DNA of 16,075 bases. Origin: Methanobacteriota archaeon. GTDB lineage: Archaea; Thermoplasmatota; E2; DHVEG-1. Every line of letters starts with the position of its first letter. Position 1 is the stretch's first letter. The translations under genes were made by a program, and so were the position numbers. The stretch is from NCBI GenBank assembly GCA_026394435.1, contig JAPKYG010000093.1, positions 1 to 16,075 on the forward strand, given 5' to 3'. Shown piece by piece: positions 6,401-12,255 of this stretch. The notes below the pieces were generated by a model. It was not told where the DNA came from and ran no database searches. It saw only the letters and a list, made by a program, of their open reading frames with translations.

Positions 6401-8207
6401 TATAGAACTGATAATACCCACTTCCATTTGAGAAAGCAAAGCTCCAAGACCAAAGAGAAGCAGTATCCACACCCACACTCACCCACCCACCCCAAGAAGC
6501 ATTGTTACTGCTGAACCGATAGTACAACGTCACATTCTTCAGTCCACTCCAACCAGTATCCGATGCAGTTGCTGTGATAGTTATCGGGCTTGTCTTCTTC
6601 CAATATGGTGTGATTGCAACAACATTTGAGCTGGGTTTTATGATATCCGTTGTTGAAAAAGAATACCAAGAAGTGTTCATATCCGTGCCATCGGTAACGG
6701 AGACTTTCCACCAATATTTCGTATTGTTGCCGCTGAAATTATTATTACTCTGATGGTACGTTCCATTTGCAATGGAACTATTGATACCGAAGAGTTGCCA
6801 CGAACCGCTACTGTTACTGTACCAACTTATCGTCATGCTGTTTCCGTCAGGATTATTCACGGTAATGTTCATTTGCGGTCGAAGGACATTACCCCAACTT
6901 CGGTTAGCGGGGCTCTCATTGTTAATCATCGGAACCGGTCTTGAGTTATTGAAATCAAACTCGTACAGTTGATACCACAGACCACTACTAGCTGAATTGA
7001 TACGAAATCTTATCCGCGATTGATTCACACTACCCTGCATGAAACGTTTTTCTACCCATTGTTTATCAGAAAATGTACCTTCATAGACATCAACCCAAAC
7101 CCCACCTCGTTCCACATCAACATCGACCTGATCAATTTGAGCGGGATCTCCAGTAGGACCACGAGCGTAAAATCGGACTTTATCACAAATTATCACACTA
7201 TGATTCAAATAAATGAAAAAACTCCATAGCCCATCTGGATCATTGATATCATGATAGGATGTAGTATACGAATCTGTATCATCATCATATGCATTTATTT
7301 CATTGCTCCATTGATTGTTCGAGTCGTAATGGCTGGTAGGAGTTACCCACCCGAGCGATGGTATAGCTGTCGTAAAATTTTTGTTTGAGCCATTTACCAT
7401 TCCAAAGCCATTGCGAATTTGCACTCTATACTGATAGGTATTTCCAAGAATGAGATTATGGATCATGTTACCAAATTCAGAGTATTTTGCTTCACTCCCA
7501 CCCCATGTGGTATTAGTTCCATAGGAGGTATTTACACCATATTGGAAGCGATATTCACATGGTTCTCCACCATCATCGGAGACATTTCCTTTTAAAATCG
7601 TGGTTGTTTCATCAATTGAAGTTGCATCAAGAGTAGTGCCGTTTGGCGACGTCAATAGTTGACCCTGCCAAAAATCAAATTCATATAACCATATCAAAAC
7701 TGAACCTCGGATATAATGATATCTAAAACGAGCTTTGCTTACATTTGTTTCAGTACTGAATTCTAATTCAGTCCAAGCGCAATTGCCAATCGTGCCATTA
7801 TACTTTTCAATCCAGCTAGTGCCATTGTAGATATCGATACTAACCTTGTCAGTATAATACGTGTCAAAATCAGAGAAAACACGCACACGATCACAATAGA
7901 TTGGACTACTGAGGGTTAATTCTAAAAACCCTTGCCACCCTATTGCACCCGCATGGGAAGCATATGTTCCTGTGTTCTCATCATAAGCTCTTGCTTCATT
8001 AGTCCATTGGATGCTCGGGTCAGCATATCCAGTTGGTGAAACCCATCCTGTTGGATCGACGATATAATCATACTCGATCGCATCGCCGGATGTTCTGAGA
8101 TCAAAGGTTGATTCGATATCCTGGAGGTTGTTTAAAAAAAATCTTATACTGATGCTCTCGGGTGATGTTTTCAAATGTTGCAATAAGCGACTCACTATTC
8201 TTTTCAA
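3480..8207 (-). CDS. Giant modular cell-surface protein, main (C-terminal) frame after frameshift
   Basis: The open frame has 1575 codons. Its first possible start (TTG at 8207) is unsupported and the first in-frame ATG is hundreds of codons downstream, so it is best read as the continuation of the upstream frame after a slip at 8134-8141. Modules in order (plus coordinates): end of the upstream beta-sandwich module to about 8050; discoidin-like 1 about 7670-8050; FN3-like about 7370-7660; discoidin-like 2 about 6945-7365; Ig-like about 6660-6940; six tandem repeats about 4733-6632; a related beta module about 4420-4735; FN3 about 4130-4410; PKD about 3830-4085 (WGDG, then HSWTKAGKYTINVTASDN); two Asp-rich Ca-binding-like motifs (DSDSDGILD, DLDGDQRWD) about 3640-3800. 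A transmembrane helix (about 3515-3590) followed by RRRPPKD anchors it in the membrane. NxS/T sequons are very frequent, as in glycosylated archaeal surface proteins. A role in adhesion or the cell envelope is inferred, and no enzymatic motif is seen. Confidence 0.85.
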   Translation of the reverse strand: MKRIVSRLLQHLKTSPESISIRFFLNNLQDIESTFDLRTSGDAIEYDYIVDPTGWVSPTGYADPSIQWTNEARAYDENTGTYASHAGAIGWQGFLELTLSSPIYCDRVRVFSDFDTYYTDKVSIDIYNGTSWIEKYNGTIGNCAWTELEFSTETNVSKARFRYHYIRGSVLIWLYEFDFWQGQLLTSPNGTTLDATSIDETTTILKGNVSDDGGEPCEYRFQYGVNTSYGTNTTWGGSEAKYSEFGNMIHNLILGNTYQYRVQIRNGFGMVNGSNKNFTTAIPSLGWVTPTSHYDSNNQWSNEINAYDDDTDSYTTSYHDINDPDGLWSFFIYLNHSVIICDKVRFYARGPTGDPAQIDQVDVDVERGGVWVDVYEGTFSDKQWVEKRFMQGSVNQSRIRFRINSASSGLWYQLYEFDFNNSRPVPMINNESPANRSWGNVLRPQMNITVNNPDGNSMTISWYSNSSGSWQLFGINSSIANGTYHQSNNNFSGNNTKYWWKVSVTDGTDMNTSWYSFSTTDIIKPSSNVVAITPYWKKTSPITITATASDTGWSGLKNVTLYYRFSSNNASWGGWVSVGVDTASLWSWSFAFSNGSGYYQFYSIAKDNATNAEAVPGSADAWCGYDNVALASSVNTISPYWKKVPATITATASDTLSGVKNVTLYYRFSSNNASWGGWVSGGVDTASLWSWSFAFSNGSGYYQFYSIAKDNATNAEAVPGSADAWCGFETSAPTSSVSSISAPYWKKTSPLIITATASDAGGSGLKNVTLYYYNSSNNITWYGPWNFGVDNDPWVSVSWIFTLPKGVGYYRFYSGASDNTTNMETAPVTNDTFCGYDNSAPSSTVNTIIPYWKKTSPITITVTTSDTLSGVKNVTLYYRFSSNNVSWDGWVSVGVDTASLWSWSFAFSNGSGYYQFYSIAIDNATNTESTPLSADTRCGYDAAVPISSVDVITPYWTASSPLTISATVSDTGPSGLKNVTLYYYNSSNNNTWYGPWRFGTVTNPWADVSWSFTFPKGIGYYRFYSRATDNASNIENPPLTNDTFCGYDTNAPTSSVNVISTPYWMNTSPLTITATASPTNGSGLKNVTLYYYNSSNNNTWYGPWNFGVDGDPWVAVSWSFTFQKNEGFYRFYSIAADNTSNIEDAPLVNDTHCGYDDQPPACTITYNRSATYFKANDLLRIYANFNEVHSGINESSIIIAISTIGNGSLNNVSMNMIDNTHWYYDWTIPSGSDDDGLFNVSIYANDNAFNNLDPYPTTDNSKQIDNTAPVISSVSVSNISSSSVTINWITNENATSHIAYGATLSYGLWSNHSESVTSHSCKLTGLSSSTTYHYHVISYDQAGNQNTSSDENFITSSTQTSKSEQHINNIIENKPPSNPTIDGPLVGHINIEYNFSVRSTDANNDNIIYTFNWGDGIIESSGFLPNGINCIKNHSWTKAGKYTINVTASDNRTSSSSEKTVWIDAVAISDLGYLLDSDSDGILDSFHNVATGKETLTEMKNGIYLIDLDGDQRWDYEYNSSSGMIALINQQPSMTEEKPQFPVMLLGGLLFAVVAVLVIILYRRRPPKDNANEKL
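4733..6632 (-). repeat. Six tandem ~105-residue Ig-like repeats in two sub-types (A A B A B B)
   Basis: Six consecutive units share the plan P.SSV..I-PYW...P..ITATASD-SG.KNVTLYY-(core)-YY.FYS-DN.TN-(D)..CGYD. The PYW codons mark the starts on the plus strand at 6600, 6285, 5973, 5652, 5340 and 5016, giving unit lengths of 315, 312, 321, 312 and 324 bases between them. Counted from the protein N-terminus, units 1, 2 and 4 (type A) have the core YYRFSSNNxSWxGWVS and SLWSWSFAFSNGSGYYQFYS. Units 3, 5 and 6 (type B) have YYYNSSNNxTWYGPW and a SWxFT core ending in YYRFYS or FYRFYS. Units 1 and 2 are nearly identical in DNA over long stretches, which points to recent duplication or gene conversion. 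Each unit carries exactly one cysteine, in the CGY/FD box. Confidence 0.9.
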
Positions 8208-9441
8208 AGACTTCTATGCAAGACATGCCATTACTTCGTGCAACAATGGTAATATCGTTGTCTTTCTCTAATGCTCTTTCAAAAGTTACTCTGACATACT
8301 CTCCGTTGTAGATTGGTTCTGACCATCTCCCATCTTTTGCCTTTACATCATCGTAGATATCTGAAAGAAAGACTCTGTTTTTATCAAGGTGTTCAGCATT
8401 GATGATTTCAATCACTATTTCATAGGTTTGTTCTGATAAGTGAGGTACCGTCCACTCGATACGGTCAATTAAGCTATCGTTATCCAGATCAATACTAGTA
8501 AAATTTATCTCCATTCTCGAGCCATTTATGATATGGTACAAATGAATTGTACCATTTGGTCGATTATCTATCGTTGTAAATGCGGTGACGTTTGTATAAT
8601 GAATGTCACTGGCGACAGTCACTCGTTTGTGGAAACTATCTAGTGATGTCTCGGTTATAGACCATGCCTTGGTAGAATTAGTAGTTGAATGGTTGGTATC
8701 AGTGGTAACAAGATTGTCTTGACATTCCAAAAAATTATCATCGGACAAGAAAGCATCAGATAGATTTTCATCAAAGTTATCTGTTGGTACCTTTACATCA
8801 TTTTCATCTTCGACGCTTTGATTAATTGATTGATTCACCTGATTGTTAGTTTCATTCATCATTCCATCTGAATTATTATTGCAATCTATGAGCTCATCGG
8901 GTAAAATACTCCATGTCGCCTCTAGAACAAAAGAACCATTTGTATCATTCATCAATGTGATGGTTGCAACATAATCACCACTATCAACATCAGGCACAAC
9001 CCAAGCCGCCTGCCACAACTTAATATACGAATTATTATCCAACAGTGATAAAACTACGTTTTCAAGACCACTCATATCAACAACAACAGAACTGATACCG
9101 AGAGAGAAAGGAACACTCACATTAACAAACATAGTGTCGTTTTTATGAACATTTTCGGGATAAAGAGAAACATAAATTTCATTCTGGTTAGAATTAACTG
9201 GAGAAGAAATGATAGAGACAGATACAATAGGCACGAATATAAGAAACACTGATACTAATAGAGAAAAAATCCTTTTTACAACACAACCTTTAAATTTAAC
9301 AACTGTTTTTCTGTAAAAAATTTGATCTTGAAATCCTCTTTTAGTGAGTTTTTTTGTATCTTTATGGCTAAGGAGAAAATCAATTATATTATCAATATCT
9401 TCATTGTTTTTATTCCCATCCAATGATTGATCTGAACACAA
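8101..9441 (-). CDS. N-terminal frame of the same surface protein (broken by frameshift)
   Basis: The frame has 446 codons. Residues about 57-80 (KRIFSLLVSVFLIF and onward) form a hydrophobic segment that is either a signal sequence or a membrane anchor. After it come a beta-sandwich (YVSLYPENVHKNDTMFVNVSV), an Asn/Asp/Ser-rich low-complexity linker with many NxS/T sequons, and a module often seen in archaeal surface proteins: WTVPHLSEQTYEIVIEI, then NAEHLDKNRVFLSDIYDDV, RVTFERAL, ARSNG, and ATFENITREHQYKIF. That module should continue with a segment resembling LNNLQDIESTFDLR, which is found in the other frame. Here it instead runs into about 10 unrelated codons and a stop at 8101. The only upstream starts are non-ATG (TTG 9441, preceded by an in-frame TAA and a weak GGGTGT motif; TTG 9423), and no in-frame ATG lies before the hydrophobic segment, so the true start is uncertain. 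Confidence 0.7.
   Translation of the reverse strand: MCSDQSLDGNKNNEDIDNIIDFLLSHKDTKKLTKRGFQDQIFYRKTVVKFKGCVVKRIFSLLVSVFLIFVPIVSVSIISSPVNSNQNEIYVSLYPENVHKNDTMFVNVSVPFSLGISSVVVDMSGLENVVLSLLDNNSYIKLWQAAWVVPDVDSGDYVATITLMNDTNGSFVLEATWSILPDELIDCNNNSDGMMNETNNQVNQSINQSVEDENDVKVPTDNFDENLSDAFLSDDNFLECQDNLVTTDTNHSTTNSTKAWSITETSLDSFHKRVTVASDIHYTNVTAFTTIDNRPNGTIHLYHIINGSRMEINFTSIDLDNDSLIDRIEWTVPHLSEQTYEIVIEIINAEHLDKNRVFLSDIYDDVKAKDGRWSEPIYNGEYVRVTFERALEKDNDITIVARSNGMSCIEVFEKNSESLIATFENITREHQYKIFFKQPPGYRINL
8134..8141 (-). other. Frameshift site at an A8/T8 homopolymer
   Basis: The plus strand reads TTTAAAAAAAATC, which on the coding strand is GATTTTTTTTAAAC. The upstream frame reads Tyr-Lys-Ile-Phe-Phe-Lys-Gln and the downstream frame Ile-Arg-Phe-Phe-Leu-Asn-Asn-Leu-Gln. 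With one T fewer the product is Tyr-Lys-Ile-Phe-Leu-Asn-Asn-Leu-Gln, which joins the two halves of a recognisable module. The change needed is one base fewer (equivalent to a ribosomal +1 shift), not a -1 shift. A sequencing or assembly error, a true mutation, slippage-based phase variation and transcriptional slippage are all possible. Confidence 0.85.
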
Positions 9442-9730
9442 TTAGACACCCACATCCACGACATCCACTAGTTCATAGTTAATAAACAGGCAGTTTTTAA
9501 GTTTTACTTAACAAAAACCGATACTGTCAAAATAACACTCTCCATATCCTAAAAGAACCACATAATACAAAACAATCGTTCAATAGAGGAGTATATACTG
9601 AGAATGCTCGGAGCAACCGACAACAAAGAGATTCTTGAAGTGGTTATACCAATATTGTATCACCTTACACGATGCTTCGTCATCAAAAACGTTTAAAAAA
9701 ACATCTCAGTTAGTTGGATGGGGATTTTCA
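9442..9730. promoter_or_regulatory. Divergent intergenic region: promoters, palindrome and possible small ORF
   Basis: This 289-base spacer separates the surface-protein gene (minus) from the flavoprotein operon (plus). For the operon, TTTAAAAAA at 9692-9699 is a TATA-like box about 32-39 bases before the GTG start at 9731. For the minus gene, the reverse complement of 9492-9502 (ACTTAAAAACT) could be a TATA-like box. A perfect palindrome TTAAGT-TTT-ACTTAA lies at 9497-9511 and could be an operator for either direction. A GAGGAG at 9586-9591 precedes a 30-codon ORF (9604-9696). The two copies of ACATCCAC around 9452-9467 are too short to interpret. Confidence 0.4.
9604..9696 (+). CDS. Possible 30-residue leader peptide upstream of the flavoprotein gene
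   Basis: ATG at 9604 opens 30 codons ending at TAA 9694-9696. A GAGGAG ribosome-binding-like motif at 9586-9591 lies 12 bases upstream, a spacing that is rather long. The peptide begins MLGATDNKEILEVVIPILYH and has a short hydrophobic middle. It matches no family I recognise. It ends just inside the TATA-like box of the next gene, so it would be on a different transcript or part of a longer leader. It may well be chance; the main support is the SD-like motif. Confidence 0.2.
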   Translation: MLGATDNKEILEVVIPILYHLTRCFVIKNV

Positions 9731-11116
9731 GTGACCAAAGCACGACAAATCATTATCATCGGCTGTGGCGCAGGTGGCGGGACCACGGCGCAATTTGCAC
9801 GAAAAACAGACCGAACCGCTTCCATAACCGTTTTTGAAAAAGGGATATACCCACAATATTCAAAATGCGGGTTACCGTACGCAATCGCTGGAACAATCGC
9901 CGAGTTTCTCAACCTCATCGAATTTTCTGAAGACTGGTTCAAAAAAGAACACATCGATGTACATCTTGAAACAACCGTAGAAGAAATCAACATCCAACAA
10001 CGAACAGTGCTAGCAAAAAAAGGGACCGACCGTATTGTAAAGGAATTCGATAGCCTTATTTTTGCAACAGGAGCAAAACCATGGGTTCCCCCTATCCAAA
10101 ACATCCAGAAAAACGAACAACTACTTCAAGGTGTTCATGTCCTTCGGACAATCGATGATGGAAAGCAAATTCTTGCTCAGATAAAAAAAGGAAAAAAAGC
10201 AACGATCATTGGCGCAGGTCTTATCGGACTTGAGATGGCAGATACGCTTCATAAGAAAGGCATGAAGGTCACGGTTGTTGAAGCACTGCCCGCCATTCTT
10301 GCCAATACCTTGGATGATGACATGAGCGAACCAGTGCTGCAGGTATTACAAGAAAAGATTTCGGTCTATACGAATCATCTCGCGATACGCACAGAAGAAC
10401 ACGAGGGCATCATCACCTCACTCATCATCAAAGATACTCCAACCGGAGATGAAAAGAAAATCGAAACAGATATTCTTATCATCGCAACAGGGACAAAACC
10501 AGAAACGTCACTTGCACAGACCATCGGCTGTACTATTGGAAAAACTGGTGGCATACAAGTCAATGAAAAATCAGAGACCTCAGTGAAAAACGTCTACGCA
10601 GTCGGTGATTGCACGGAATATATTGATTTTGTGACAAACGAACCCCTCAGCATCGGACTTGGGAGCGTTGTTGTAAGACAAGGTATTGCCGCTGGGATCA
10701 ACGCTGCGGGTAGCACCCATACGTTACCATCTGGTGTGCTCTTTACCAGAACATCGGAGTTTTTTGGCATAGAGATCGCAGCAGTAGGCCCAGTCAAACA
10801 GGGTATTAAAAGTCTCCCGCTTGTCACGGGTAAATACAAAGGCTCCTCCCGCCCAGATTACTTCCCTGGCGGAGAACCCATTATCATCAAAGTCGGTGTA
10901 CATGAAGAAACCGGACATATCCTTTCTGCTCAAGCAGTTGGCAGTAACGCGGCACAACGGATCAACACACTTGCCTGCGCTATCCTGAGCAAAACACCAG
11001 TCGAAGAGTTCCGAAAACTGGAGACAGCGTACGCACCACCTATCGCGCCAACCCTGGATGCAGTTACGCTTGCCTGCGATGTTGTTGCTCTGAAACTCGC
11101 ACGAAAAAGAAGGTAA
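9731..11116 (+). CDS. FAD/NAD-dependent oxidoreductase, CoA-disulfide reductase / NADH oxidase family
   Basis: From GTG 9731 the protein has 461 residues, the usual size for this family. Residues 7-19 hold the FAD-binding dinucleotide fold (IIIIGCGAGGG). Cys46 in SKCGLPYAIAG is the single redox cysteine seen in CoA-disulfide reductases and NADH oxidases. A second nucleotide-binding fold, IIGAGLIGLE at 159-168, is followed by Glu184, the acidic residue expected for NADH preference. ATGTKP (252-257) and VGDC with Asp293 complete the FAD site. The C-terminal dimerisation domain has PDYFPGGEPIIIKV, LSAQAVG and ETAYAPPIAP with Tyr434. The likely activity is NAD(P)H-dependent reduction of CoA-disulfide, polysulfide or O2; sequence alone cannot choose. 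A TTG at 9635 would add 32 residues with no family similarity, while GTG 9731 has a GGATGGGGAT motif just upstream and a TATA-like box at 9692. Two bases separate its stop from mre11, so they are probably co-transcribed. Confidence 0.85.
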   Translation: MTKARQIIIIGCGAGGGTTAQFARKTDRTASITVFEKGIYPQYSKCGLPYAIAGTIAEFLNLIEFSEDWFKKEHIDVHLETTVEEINIQQRTVLAKKGTDRIVKEFDSLIFATGAKPWVPPIQNIQKNEQLLQGVHVLRTIDDGKQILAQIKKGKKATIIGAGLIGLEMADTLHKKGMKVTVVEALPAILANTLDDDMSEPVLQVLQEKISVYTNHLAIRTEEHEGIITSLIIKDTPTGDEKKIETDILIIATGTKPETSLAQTIGCTIGKTGGIQVNEKSETSVKNVYAVGDCTEYIDFVTNEPLSIGLGSVVVRQGIAAGINAAGSTHTLPSGVLFTRTSEFFGIEIAAVGPVKQGIKSLPLVTGKYKGSSRPDYFPGGEPIIIKVGVHEETGHILSAQAVGSNAAQRINTLACAILSKTPVEEFRKLETAYAPPIAPTLDAVTLACDVVALKLARKRR

Positions 11117-11118
11117 GA

Positions 11119-12255
11119 ATGAAGGTTTTACATCTCGCTGATACCCATCTTGGTTATTCTGCATACCGGAAAGTAACAGAAGAAGGCGTGAACCAACGAG
11201 AGATAGACGTGTATGATGCGTTTACCCAGTGCATCGACTATGCGGTGAAAACCAAACCTGATCTTGTGCTCCATGCAGGGGACCTGTTTGACTCTGTTCG
11301 ACCAACAAACCGGGCGATAACGGTTGCCGTACAACAGATTCTGCGTTTGTCAAAAGAAAACATCCCGTTCATCGTCATCTCCGGGAATCATGAGACACCC
11401 AAGCTCAAAGAAACAGGAAATATTTTCTCTATCTTTGAGCATCTTGATCATGTCTTCCCTATCCACAACAATCGATACGAAACCGTCTCATTAAAAAACA
11501 AGGATGAAACGGTCATGGTCCATGCGATTCCTCAGTGTCAAAGCCCCAAAGAATTTGAGACCAATCTCAAAAAAATTACACGAGACAAGAAAGCTGACTT
11601 CAACGTACTCATGGCGCATGGTGCGGTCGCAGGGATAAAAGAATTCAAAATGAACGAGTTCAACGAGCTGTTCATCCCTGTGAAAAACCTCCAGGAGGAT
11701 TTTGATTATATCGCACTTGGGCACTACCATATGTACACAAAATTACAGGAGAACGCGTTTTATGCAGGATCAACAGAGCATCTGAGCTTTACCGAGGCAG
11801 ACTCACAGAAAGGATGCCTTGAAATTGACCTCGGACAAAAACTCAAACACCGGTTCATCCCTCTAAAAACTAGGATTATGGTTGACGCACCTTCACTCGA
11901 TTGTGCGACACTCCGTATTGAACAGATCGTACAGAAGGTAAAAGAAACTATCCGATCTATTGACCCAAAAGATAAAATCATACGCGTCCGTCTTGAGAAC
12001 ATCCCCTCGCATATCCAACGAGGAATCGATTTTCATCAGATACGAGACCTTGGGAAAACCGCCGTGCATTTTGAGATTAAATCTACAAACATCAAAACCG
12101 GTGAGGCAGCACTGAGCAAAGATTACAAGATGAAATCACTGGCAGACGAGTTTGAGAAATTTCTCGATACTCAACAATACCCGGAAAAAAAAATACTCTT
12201 CAACCTTGGGTTACACTACATCCATAAAATAGAAGAACAAGAGAAAAAACCATGA
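11119..12255 (+). CDS. mre11: DNA double-strand break repair nuclease Mre11
   Basis: This 378-residue protein is the Mn-dependent nuclease of the Mre11-Rad50 complex, which processes DNA ends at double-strand breaks. All calcineurin-like phosphoesterase motifs are visible: Asp8 and His10 in DTHLG, Asp55 in HAGDLFD, Asn90-His91 in SGNHE, His167 in MAHG, and His202 and His204 in GHYH. Residues to about 240 form the nuclease domain; the rest is the capping domain and the C-terminal Rad50-binding region, including a Lys/Glu-rich helical end. Length is normal for archaeal Mre11. ATG 11119 has AAGGT (11110-11114) as a ribosome-binding site inside the end of the flavoprotein gene. The stop overlaps the rad50 start as ATGA at 12252-12255, so translation is probably coupled, which would suit a fixed-ratio complex. 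Confidence 0.95.
   Translation: MKVLHLADTHLGYSAYRKVTEEGVNQREIDVYDAFTQCIDYAVKTKPDLVLHAGDLFDSVRPTNRAITVAVQQILRLSKENIPFIVISGNHETPKLKETGNIFSIFEHLDHVFPIHNNRYETVSLKNKDETVMVHAIPQCQSPKEFETNLKKITRDKKADFNVLMAHGAVAGIKEFKMNEFNELFIPVKNLQEDFDYIALGHYHMYTKLQENAFYAGSTEHLSFTEADSQKGCLEIDLGQKLKHRFIPLKTRIMVDAPSLDCATLRIEQIVQKVKETIRSIDPKDKIIRVRLENIPSHIQRGIDFHQIRDLGKTAVHFEIKSTNIKTGEAALSKDYKMKSLADEFEKFLDTQQYPEKKILFNLGLHYIHKIEEQEKKP

Noticed and set aside
6005..6514. Two similar plus-strand frames (6005-6205 and 6311-6514) that look like duplicated small genes
   Set aside because: They resemble each other only because they lie antisense to repeats 1 and 2 of the surface protein.
4733..6632. Regularly spaced repeats that might suggest a CRISPR-like array
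   Set aside because: The period is about 312-324 bases, always a multiple of three, and the whole unit is conserved as protein. There are no short repeats with unique spacers.
8134..8145. Programmed -1 ribosomal frameshift at UUUUUUAAAC
   Set aside because: The heptamer looks slippery, but going from the upstream to the downstream frame needs +1 (or loss of one base), so a -1 event would not join the two halves.
9635..9730. TTG start at 9635 for the flavoprotein
   Set aside because: The added 32 residues precede the normal N-terminus of the family and cover the TATA-like box at 9692; GTG 9731 is better placed.
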